Shown here piece after piece: positions 54,681 through 64,000 of a DNA stretch of 64,000 bases. This stretch comes from Polyporus tsugae. Taxonomy: Eukaryota > Basidiomycota > Agaricomycetes > Polyporales > Polyporaceae. The position numbers and the translations under genes are program-made. Within the stretch, counting starts at the first letter, position 1, and every line of letters begins with the position of its first letter. The stretch covers positions 620,001 to 684,000 of the forward strand of contig JAHRBS010000004.1 of NCBI GenBank assembly GCA_024305745.1, in the 5' to 3' direction. Under the pieces are notes generated by a model. The model saw only the letters and a list, made by a program, of their open reading frames with translations. It made no database searches and had not been told where the DNA came from.

Positions 54681-55155
54681 GTCATGAACTTGACATCCGA
54701 AATCGTGTGAGAGGCAGTCGATATGTGACAGGATCTAAGGATGCGAGTCCCACAAGTGTCCCACTGCTGCACCTGTGGCGGCGCCGTCGGGCCGGCAGCT
54801 CCCCGCCCCGAAAGGAAATTTTCAAACCACTCGAGGGCCAGCTTGAACTCCTCCAACTTCAACAACAATAACTCTAGGATCCTAGGATGATTTTTACCGA
54901 TAATGCCAGTACTAATGTACATATACGATTAGTCTACTACGGATAACTTAGTCCTATCAGAGCCAGAAAAGACGAAAGTAAGTAGTGGTAACCCCAAAAC
55001 GCCTGATAATCTAATGAAAGACCAGTAAACTTCCTAAGTGCAGGCGACCTATTTCGCTGACGTCAGGGAACGTACAATACTTGTGGTACCGATGGAGAGG
55101 CAAGTGGTCAACCTTACGGCGACGACATGGACTCGCGAAACACCTACTACAAACA
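54681..55155. other. No gene recognised; spacer between F-box genes 4 and 5
   Basis: Contains the promoter of paralogue 4 and the 3' flank of paralogue 5. Nothing else was found. Confidence 0.45.
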
Positions 55156-57090
55156 TCACCACAGCGAACCCAGCCATGAGCTACTCCCTCCCGGGCCCGC
55201 ATACGGCTCGATGCAATAGTCCGGAACGGGCATCGTTGGCATCCTGTCAACATGGCGGTACTTCACGGTCGCAAAGAGGCCCTTCAGCCGCTGCAAGTCC
55301 GCCCGACTCACGACCAGCCACGGCTTCATCGCCAGCAGGAGGGTGTCAAAGTACCCATACGCCCCCGTCTCCACCTGCGCCAGCAGCCGGCCCAGGTTGA
55401 GCTGGTCCACGATGCCGCCCTTGGGCACTGCGTCGTCCCCATATACGACGCGCAGCGTCTTGAGGTTCGGGGGCACGAAGCCCCGGCGGTCGAGCGCGTT
55501 CGGGCAGATACCGAGGTTGGGTCCTGCAGGCCGGATGCCCGGCACGGTGGGCACGACGAAGACGATGGTCTCGAGCGAGGGCAGGGCTGCGATGGTCGTC
55601 CTGAACACCGCGGCGATGTGCTCGTGGCGGTCCGTCTCCGGGTGCCTTCCCGTGATCCAGACCTCCCGCACGGCGGCGAGGTAGATGCCGCCGTCCAGGA
55701 CGGAGTTCACGAATGATCCGTGGAGGACGTCCCAGTCGCCCGAGAGCCGCCCGTCGTAGAAGGGAGTGCTTGTGACGTGGAACGTACCCTGCGGGCCTGC
55801 AGCCGATATGGCGAAGAAGACCTGATCCGAGTTGCCGGGGTTCGGGACTGGGGTCATCGAGAGCGAAAGGTGGGATGCTGCGCCTTTTGTTGCGTGCACG
55901 AGCAACGTGCCGAGGTGGAGAGATTGATCCTCGAAGTGATGGTGCTGAATTTGGAGGGCGATCGGTACGTTCTGAGGGCGGGTGCTCATGGGGAAGAGGG
56001 AGATATAGAACTCGGTGAGACTGTTGAGAAATTGGGGTAGCTGAAGGGCAATTCTCCGAAGGCGATTGAAAGTGAGGGGGCGAGAAAAGGGTTTAGGAAC
56101 GGCCATGGTCCGGCCATTGTGGGGGTAATTGATAGCGAGGCTCTCCAGGTTTGGACAACGCGAGAGGAGGTCTGCAGTCATGGTGTGGCACTCGTGCAGG
56201 TAGACGTCGGCAACTGCTAGATGGGTGAGATGCGGAAACGTACTTTGTGGCAGGAATGTAACGGACTGTAGCGCCATGCGCTTCAGCCTGGGAGCTTGTT
56301 CTAATGATATGGGCTCTTCTTCGCCGCTCGAGATAATCGAAGAAATGGAGAGGGATTCTAGGAGTGACAGTCTAGCCTCTCGGAAGTGGCGGTGGAGATC
56401 TGCTACATCGTCCCTGTCGCGGAAACTGCGAAGGTTGAGGAGATGAAGCTCCTGTATTCTAGATATGTCCATTGCTTCAAAGTGGCCCAAGAGACTAATA
56501 CGATCATGGCCATCGATAATGGCGATCAATGGGATGTCAGCACCGCCGAGAGGAAGGGTAGGAAGCTGATATCGTGAGGCTGGGGATACCGTCTTCCATA
56601 GGGTTGTATGAGAGATCGCTATCCGGCGCAACTGACGGCATGTGTGCAAGATGGGTGACAGCATCGATGTCGCGATGGCATCGCTGCGCCAGAATGGGGA
56701 GAAGTGGTCATGGGTCTGAGATAACGGCGGTGCAACGTGCTCCAGGATTTGCTGGAGTGTTTCAACCGGCAATTGTAAGAGAGGACGACGGGCGTTGAGA
56801 CCAGCTCGTAAGGTTGCAGTGACCTCCGCAAGGATATTTTCAATATCTGCGATCTGTTCAGGATGATTTAAGTGACATGGCTTATCAGACTACGTTTCCA
56901 GAGACGACAATAAAGATGCTCACGGATTCGTTCCTAATGATACCAGGTTGAGCTGAGATTATGCGCAGTTGCGGTACTGTAGTTCAAAGCAAATAACGTA
57001 CGATATGGAGTGCACTTCGCGTTCGACACGCGTGAGTAGAGCATTTGTCAAATCTTTGATATCTTGGCATGCTTCAGTTGACTCCATCAT
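55156..57090 (-). CDS. F-box protein, paralogue 5
   Basis: Exons 57090-57002, 56933-56924 (10 nt) and 56853-55156 (598 aa). Two ATG codons in a row (57090, 57087) open exon 1, MMESTEACQDIKDLTNALLT and a short helix. The microexon gives SNES, then IADIENILAEVTATLRAGLN and the F-box-like LLQLPVETLQQILEHVAPPL. LRR-like segments (PHLTHLAVADVYLHECH, RCPNLESLAINYPH), the VREVWITGRHPETDRHEH motif and the tail GAYGYFDTLLLAMKPWLVV follow, ending SLW. Shared details with paralogue 4 (exon 3 start, ITG motif, intron sizes) indicate tandem duplication. Confidence 0.85.
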
Positions 57091-57482
57091 AATTCATGTT
57101 CTTGGGGGTCCGCGTGGAAGCAAGTGGTGAACGTTGTGGATGGTGTGGTTGGGGGAGGAACAGACCAGGAGCACTGCCAGTTGGAGTGACAGGGTCACAG
57201 GTTCACGGTTCGGAAGGGGGCGGCCGGAGTTTGCCGGCAATGGAAGTCGTGCCGTTACTTCGAAAGTGTAGCTCAGGACTGAAGCGTGCATAGTTGTTGG
57301 CCTATGCGCCTCTATTTAAAAATTGTCTATACACCTGCCATCCTCTCAACAGAAAGCACAGACAGACGATCAAGACTAAGTTGTAGTAGTATGAGCCGGC
57401 GCCATCTCATACACCCGTACTAGTACCAGGTAGACTCCAGTGCCGACCCCCACTGCCGCCCCGAAAGCTGAGATTTCCACGC
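57091..57482. other. No gene recognised
   Basis: Promoter side of F-box gene 5 and 3' flank of the P450 gene. Confidence 0.45.
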
Positions 57483-59732
57483 TCAAGTGCGCCTGTAGGG
57501 CCGGATAAGTAGTGGCAGCTGCGCACCCTCGTTCTTGGCATTGCGCAACGCAGGGCGTTGCAGGAAGGTCCCGAACGGCACGATCTCCTCGGCCGGCACC
57601 GCGAGCTCGAATTCGAACGTGCGGATGAGCGTAAATATGATGGCCTTCATCCTGCACACACCAGATTGTTCAGTCACGAGCGGCAAAACGAACTTCGAAC
57701 CCGGCGGAAGGACGTACTCGACGAGGGAGAACCGGTAGCCGATACACGCGTGGGGACCACCGAGGAAGGTCAGCAGATGACCCCATACCCCAGGGACGGC
57801 CGAGATGCCCTCGGGAGGGCTCAGCCATCGCTCCGGCCTGAGGAAAGTCCGCAGTTAGATACCAATAGAGTATACACTGGGAAGGCAGAAACGCACTTGA
57901 ACTCGCGAGCGTCCTCCCCCCATATGTTCTTCGCCGTGTGCAGAGCAAGGATGGGCACGATGATCCGCTGCCCTTCGCGGATCGAGATCTCGTTGAGCAC
58001 ATTCCCGTGCTTGTCCATGAGCGGCGCGGAGATGGGGAGGACATCGTCGTGCATCGCGACGCGGCTGGTGACAGTGACGGGCGCGTGCAAGCGGAGCGTC
58101 TCGCGGACTATAAGCTCGAGGTACGGGAGCGCGTTCAGGTCTTCCATCGCGGGCGTGTCTGTGGGGACGGCGAGGAGCTCCTCACGGAGCTTCTGCTGCA
58201 TTTCGGGGTGCTTGCAAAGCGCGTACAGGCACCATGTTGTCGACGTGCTTGTCGTCTCGTGGCCGGCGACGAGGAAAGTTGGAACCTCTGAGCACGACGG
58301 TGAGTTCGGAGTTCCGCAATGATTGGGGGACGAGACGCACGAGCTACGACCTCCTCGTCGGTGAGTCGTTGGTCGTCTGGGATATCCGTCGCCATGTTCG
58401 CCTTGATGAGGAGCGTGAGCAGGTCGCGTCCTTGCACGTCCTTCTTTTCGACGGCGCCAGTGCCTTTCTCGCCATACTCCCGCATGACTTCTGCCTTCTT
58501 CTCTTGTAACAGCTGCATGCCAATGCGCTGCATCGTTGCGCGCGCAGCCTCGACCTTCTTTGTACGGCTATTACGCTGTGTGTCCTCGTGAGTATATATC
58601 CAGAGCCCTCGAAAAGCGAGGGCGATTCGATGGCTACTTACGATGCGACCAAGTACAGGAATCAAAGCCCGGAGGATTTCGCGAACGTTTACCCTGGGAG
58701 GCGACTTGAAGATCTCTTGAAACGCAACACTGAGCTCATTTGGGGGCTTCTCAGTATTGAGCGTGTCGAACTCATAATTGAACCCTTCGAAACTGGTTAG
58801 CATGTCCGTAGCGAGTGCATGGGGTTTAGTGGCAGAATATACCTGCAAGGCCGATGACATCGAGCGTCATCTTACTGAGGCCGCCCATGACGTTCGTGCG
58901 CAGCGTTTCTTGCGAGGATGATGCGATCTGGTAGTTCCAGTAATCACAAAGCTGAACGAAATTCACGACGAAATCAGCATCGAATAGTAATGCTACGAGA
59001 TGGGATCCAATGCGCACGCGAGTAGCCTTCTCGAGGAAGACCTCAGTGAGTTCGCGAATTTGGGCAGGACCGAATGCCGGATTCTATCCCAGTAGTTAGC
59101 AGGTTACATCGCGCAAATCGCACTCTGGCAGCAACGTACCATCACGCGACGTTGATGTCTGTGTTTCTCGCCTACCATTAGGTGCAGGCCCCCGAGTAAG
59201 TATGCACGACCGAGTTGGATTTAACGTAAAGGAGCACAAACCTTCGGTGACGAGAACACCTACAGTAGGAGAAACAAAGGTGTAAGTAACAATTCCACGA
59301 TCGCTCGATCTGTCACGAGCACAAACCTTGCCCGAGGATCTGAGCGAGACCCTTGCGACTCTCGGGAGGCTTGAAGTAATCCATAGAGTGCGTCAGGATG
59401 TGGTTCAGTGACCGTAGATCCGCCGTGTAGAGCTGTGGAATCTGGAGGAGAGCGACCGGTCAGCGACATTCAAAAAACGCCTCGAATCCGGAGTGCCTAC
59501 TGACGTTGAAGATCCCAAAGATGCGCATGGTAGGGCCATATTCCTCGAGCCATTTCGCCTGCAGTAAATAGTAGTCGGCCTCGAGCTGCTTGAAGTGGCC
59601 GAATAGTAGACTTTCACCCCGAGGGCCGCGAAGACGATTCAAAGGGGACCGCCATCGGGGAATGAGTGCTCGCAAGGACTTGAATACGACGAAGAGTATG
59701 GCGCCCGCGAAGAGCAAGAGCACGCTTGGCAT
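57483..59732 (-). CDS. Cytochrome P450 monooxygenase (CYP5150-like)
   Basis: Eleven exons: 59732-59505, 59441-59327, 59259-59242 (18 nt), 59171-59140, 59083-59018, 58951-58843, 58784-58642, 58575-58341, 58287-57897, 57837-57718 and 57651-57483 (541 aa). P450s activate oxygen on haem iron, usually at the ER. The N-terminus is a membrane anchor ([20 protein letters not shown]). The I-helix reads [13 protein letters not shown], the K-helix ExxR is [12 protein letters not shown] is intact, and the haem loop reads [17 protein letters not shown] with the Cys ligand. [19 protein letters not shown] is typical of basidiomycete CYP5150-like clans by recall. A TATA-like box (ACTATATAAC, minus strand) lies near 59835. 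The substrate is unknown. Confidence 0.92.
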
Positions 59733-59859
59733 AACGTTACTGCGCGTGTAGCGCTAGGGCGCTGTATGTTGAGGGGAAGAAGTAGAAGGAATGAAGAGAC
59801 GGGAACGATCGGGGGCGGAATGCTGTCTGTTATATAGTGGTCGTCGGAGAGAACATTCA

Positions 59860-60293
59860 AGTCAAGTTCGGTGGCAGTACTGCGGCACGGCTATGTTGAC
59901 TGATCATCAAGCGCCGGACGCGCGCAAAGGACATGGATGCATCGTGGCGGATGGGCGGACATGATCAACTTTTCTTACTATAAAACAGCTTCTCTATCTC
60001 CGAGTGAGATATAAACGGCGCACAAGGCTTTGCGCATCAAGATCAGTGATGTCCGAGCCTTGAATTCGTGTTGAGCGGTGACGGGAATACAGGAGGTCCC
60101 GGTTATGATACACGAAACCTTTCCGGTCGGACCTCCCTGTACTGTAAAGCAGGGTGTGCCGTATGGCAAAAGTGGATCAGGTACCGTGGCTGCCAAAAGC
60201 TGCGCTGGGTGAAACAATTAGTCGGGAGCTCGTGTCTGTTGCCCATGACATACAGCCTAATTGCGAAAGAAAGAGACGCACCTTTCACACAGG
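59860..60293. other. No gene recognised
   Basis: P450 promoter side and 3' flank of F-box gene 6. The short frames have no motifs. Confidence 0.45.
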
Positions 60294-62223
60294 CTACCAC
60301 AACGCCCCAGCGACCATCTTCCGGAAGTCTCCCCCTGGCCCTGTCCTCGGCTCATGGCATATAGCCGGAAGGGGAATGGTAGGTCGTTGGTCAAGAGTCT
60401 CCACCAGCACCTCCTTGATATACTCGCGCAGTTCCTCCACCCGGTCCGGGATCGGCACGATCCCTCGGTCGGTCTGCACGACGAGGCGATCCAAATAGCG
60501 ATACTTGGCACCCGACTTCAGCTGCTCTAGCATCACCGCGAACGTCAACACCTGTAGCACGAACCCGCTGCTCCTCCTCTCCGGCTCGCCCAGCTGCCCG
60601 TCGTCTCCGTCGCCGGAGGAGTAGCAGACGATGCGCACCGTCTTGAGGAGCGGTGAGTTGAACGACGGGTCCTCCGCATCCGGACACAGAGACAGGTCGG
60701 GCTCCGGCGCAACCTCCACCGTCTGCGCCTGCCGCGAGCGGTGGCGCACAAAGACGATCGTGTCCAGCATGTGCAGCGATGCGATCGCCGCGGCGACGGT
60801 CTCCGAGTGCACGTTCCACCGCTGGTCCCCGTGCGTGACCCACACCTCGCGCACGGCCCAGAACGTGTGCGCGGCCGCGGCGAGACCGAGGAGGCGGTCG
60901 AGCCACTGACCGATGGTGGTCCTGCGGGAGTGCGCGAGGGACGACACGATGTGAAACGCGCGGTTCGACGCGACCGCCGTGACGGAGACGGTGAAGTCGG
61001 AAGTGACTCGATGGCTGCCGAAGGCGAGCGTCCTGATGGGGCCTTGGATGCAGCGTGCGAGTTCGGGCCCGGAAGGGGTCGACCATATGTCAATCTGGTA
61101 GTTCAGGACCTGGAGGGCGATTTGGTGGTTCGCTGGGGGGATGAGGGTGAGGTAGAATTCGAGCGAATGGGCGTCCACGGTGTTGAGCGTGAGCCTGCGG
61201 AGATGTTGCAAGCGCAGAGGCTCGGGGTCCTGATCGAGGACATCCAGCCGTACGTCGTTGCTCAGAATAAGCGTGACGAGGTTTGGGCAAGACCGCACCA
61301 CCCGCGCAATCTTGCCGTGGATGCCAGGTAGGTTGATATTGCAGAGCGCGAGGTGGGTTAGGGCGGGAAGCGGTACCTCTGGGAGTAAGGGAACTTGGTC
61401 AATGTGGAGGTCTCGGAGAGCAGGAGCAGAGTTTGGAGGAAGCGGCAAGGCATGCGTGTGCCATTTTGACAGGGAACCCGCTCGACCGTCAAAGGAGTAA
61501 GACTTGAGGAGTGGGCTCTCGTGGGAAAGGAGGGATTCCAGGTACTTCATATGTCGATGTCCGACATCGGAGAGGTGAAGTTCTTCGATACGGCGTGCAT
61601 GCATGGGGTAGAAGCCGTCCACAAGCTTCGTGAACTGTTTGGAAGGAGACAGGAGAACGCGAAGTGGTACGTCCCTATTCCTCGACATCAGTTCCGAGAC
61701 GAATGCTTGTGCAGAGGATACCTCTTGTAAGGGGGATGCAATCACCGTGGACCAGAGTAAAGGAGTAGATAGCGCGATCTCTCGAAGCTGGCGACAGGTA
61801 TGTGTGATTGGGATGAGCATCAAGCTATCCGAAACTGTATGTTGCCAAAAGGGTCGGAAACTATGCCCATCGTAGAAATCGTCGTCTATCGGGTCGGGGA
61901 TATACTCCAGGATCCTCCCAAGGATTTCGACGGGAAGATTCAGTAATGGTTTACGATCGTTCATGGTCTCGCGTACGATGGACACGGCTTCCGTCAAGAC
62001 TCCGTGGCACAACCCAAGCTGAAACCGAGATAATCAATGCATGGATTCGACGTAGAGCGAACGAGAAACCGACCGTATCGTCACTGGGTAGAAGAGGCTG
62101 TCAACACAGGTTCTCTCGTAATGGCCACGCTGCGTACGTCATGCACTCTGCCTCTTGTTCAAGCCGGCCAAGGACGAGCCACGCAAGGTCTTCTGTGCTG
62201 AGAGATGATAGATCAACCAACAT
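60294..62223 (-). CDS. F-box protein, paralogue 6
   Basis: Exons 62223-62138, 62083-62074 (10 nt) and 62018-60294 (606 aa). Exon 1 encodes MLVDLSSLSTEDLAWLVLGR and a short helix, the microexon gives TDDT, then LGLCHGVLTEAVSIVRETMN and the F-box-like LLNLPVEILGRILEYIPDP. LRR-like segments (PALTHLALCNINLPG, SCPNLVTLILSND, LQHLRRLTLNTVD) and VREVWVTHGDQ are followed by the tail GAKYRYLDRLVVQTDRGIV, ending GALW. It is the most diverged of the set but keeps the same intron phases. Introns 54 and 55 nt. Confidence 0.85.
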
Positions 62224-63046
62224 CGAGCAAAGGAGTTGAAAGGATAGCTCAGCAATAGACGATCGACTCCGAGGATCGAGTGTCGTGGCGCGTCTCATCT
62301 ACTAGCGCCAAGGTGCGGTCCCGTATTTGGCAACTCTTGGCGATCACAAAAAATAAACACACTCATGCATATTTCTGAAAACAGGGAGCAATCCTTTACA
62401 CACCGCCCTAACTACAAAGCGAATAACTGGAATACACGACTACAGGACAAACATTACTGCATACCACACCATAACAAGGCATCCGGGAGAGGACAACGGC
62501 ACAAAGCTAATCTCACATTGTTTTGGTGCATGTTAGCTTCCCCGCCGGAGCAGGTACTAGTCCCGAGGGCCACGAAGAGGCCTGCACCACGAACGACCGT
62601 GTTCATGAACAACGGTCGACCGTTCCTCGGGGCCGACGTCTTGAATCGTTGGCCAACTGTTGCGCCGCCGAAGTCGGATCTTACATCGGAACCAATGCAA
62701 ACAATGCAGTATTACTTACCGTCAAATGTCTTGCTGCCTTCGACAGAAAAATGAGCATGCACGACAGGGACAGTGAACGTGAGCAGGACATACCTTTGGT
62801 GCGACGCCCCAGGTTGTCATGGAGCGTCGCTCGTCGCGCCGTCGCGGTGAGCTCTTGACGTGGGCCGTACAACCAAACCCTGGCGCAGGACGCCCACAGA
62901 GTGGGCCGGTCAACCGGGCATGATTGGGCTGGTGTCTTGACGTCGTGCCCAACGCTCGGAGACTTGTAAAGGATGGAAATAGAGCCGGGTTGGATGCCGG
63001 GTTGGATGCGGTGATGGTGGAAAGGTAGTAGGGAATATGATGAGGG
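62224..63046. other. No gene recognised
   Basis: Upstream region of F-box gene 6, then AT-richer sequence without motifs. The right part leads into repeat copy B. Confidence 0.45.
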
Positions 63047-64000
63047 ATGGGGCTTGATGCGGACGCGCCGACAAGTGGCTGCTTCAAGTCCGCTTCGCTT
63101 GGCGCGGCCCTCCGGAGAGGGCGCGCCGGAGAGGCTTGTCGAGGATATCACGTTAGAATGACCATGGCGAGCGATAGACGACGGTGGCGACGTACCAATA
63201 CAAGAAGGCTCTCCGTTGACGACGCGACGCCGGTGCACGACCCTCAAAGAGGGTCCGCGGTGGCGCGTACGTCGTCTACCCATGACTCTTTACGAGTCAC
63301 GTTCCAGGTTACGGCGTCCGTGCTTTCCCCGCACCCGCAAGAGGCGGACAGGTACTCGTCCCGGTCGCACCCCGGCTTACGCAGTCTCGCAGGCGGACCG
63401 CCGCAGAGCACCGACGCCTGGGCGCAATCACCCGCTCAGCCCGTGCAGGCAGCCACACCCTACTTTTCAGGTGGGCCGCCAGGGCGAACAAGCTAGATGG
63501 CCACTGTTGCCCGGGATGGCGACACGTCGATCCTGACGACCACCACAGTCAGCATGCGGCGACGAGCGGGGGAGGAAGGGAGTAGAACTCACCGGGTGGA
63601 TCGAGCGCACCTGGGTCTCCGCCACTAGTCGCGAGGATTAGGAATGGCAGCGGGTGAGGAGAACGACAAACTCACCCATGGTCTTCGTGACCCGTGCGGG
63701 TTATGTGGAAGGTGTACCATGGAATCAGGGGGTAGAGGGGGAAAATATGGATGGGGTTAAGAAGGCATGATGGCGGTTGAAGAGCTGGTGGTTGAAGGTC
63801 AAGGTCGAGATGGCGGTGGTTTGATGGAGAGAGGGAGAGCGGAGAGGACGTGGTTTATATACCCCGAGGGGGCTCCATCGCGGCATCGTCGGCATGTTTG
63901 TTTTGTGCCGGCCTCGAGGTTAGCCATGGTTGTTCGCGTCCGACACACAATGTTCGCCTTACTGGGTCGGCCGACTGACATGAGGCGAACACCAACGAAC
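63047..64000. repeat. ~0.95-kb dispersed repeat, copy B (CpG-rich), running off the right edge
   Basis: Same orientation as 22113-23050. This copy keeps CG at most sites where copy A has TG or CA. It holds the hairpin GGCGCGGCCCTC-CGGA-GAGGGCGCGCC (63101-63127) and, on the minus strand, TATATAAA near 63855. It differs from copy A by small indels (for example AACTCACC inserted near 63587). Confidence 0.85.

Noticed and set aside
58784..58795. Alternative P450 splice site at ACCAG just upstream of exon 7
   Set aside because: It would shift frame. Splicing at the next AG gives the family sequence LAGFNYEF, and the upstream CTAAC then fits a branch point.
1..64000. CRISPR arrays, bacterial operons, rRNA genes
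   Set aside because: No regularly spaced direct repeats, no rRNA sequence, and the gene structure is clearly eukaryotic.

Overview
The window looks like a chromosome segment of a mushroom-forming basidiomycete (Agaricomycetes). Genes are compact and split by many 49-80 nt GT..AG introns. F-box paralogues are expanded. The mobile DNA is Ty3/Gypsy chromoviruses and a DIRS-like element. Intron-exon models were built by hand, and every model listed as a CDS with exons keeps reading frame across all junctions.

Left third (1-23,300) is repeat-rich and has no recognisable host gene. It opens with a decayed DIRS-like retroelement on the minus strand and two tRNA-like SINE heads. A decayed Gypsy element (Gypsy-1, minus strand, 4,927-20,621) follows. 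Gypsy-1 was hit twice with 5-bp target duplications: by a solo LTR (8,541-9,016, GAAGA) and by a structurally complete Gypsy-2 (11,311-18,789, GACTT). Gypsy-2 carries a hAT-type MITE (16,510-16,907, 8-bp duplication), so the nesting is three deep. Gypsy-2 has near-identical LTRs, a polypurine tract and an 11-nt primer-binding site complementary to its own predicted transcript start, the hallmark of Tf1-type self-priming. Its coding region is nevertheless full of transition-type stops and its reverse transcriptase has lost a catalytic Asp. A second LTR copy, a plus-strand Gypsy 3' end and the first copy of a ~0.95-kb repeat (second copy at 63,047-64,000) close this part.

Middle (23,800-46,300): an SMN-like snRNP assembly gene, the first F-box gene, a GH1 glycosidase, a segmental duplication (31,350-33,598 and 40,690-43,062) carrying an F-box 3' pseudogene plus a putative beta-trefoil protease inhibitor, a Prp16-like helicase pseudogene, two tandem F-box genes and a small unknown gene.

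Right (46,300-62,300): two divergent housekeeping pairs, uS8/eS17 (ribosome) and SRP68/GET3 (both deliver proteins to the ER), then three more F-box genes and a cytochrome P450.

The most striking observation is that all six intact F-box paralogues share one 5' architecture: a short first exon ending in phase 2, a 10-nt microexon, then one large exon. The microexon supplies most of a four-residue acidic/hydroxyl linker just before the F-box.
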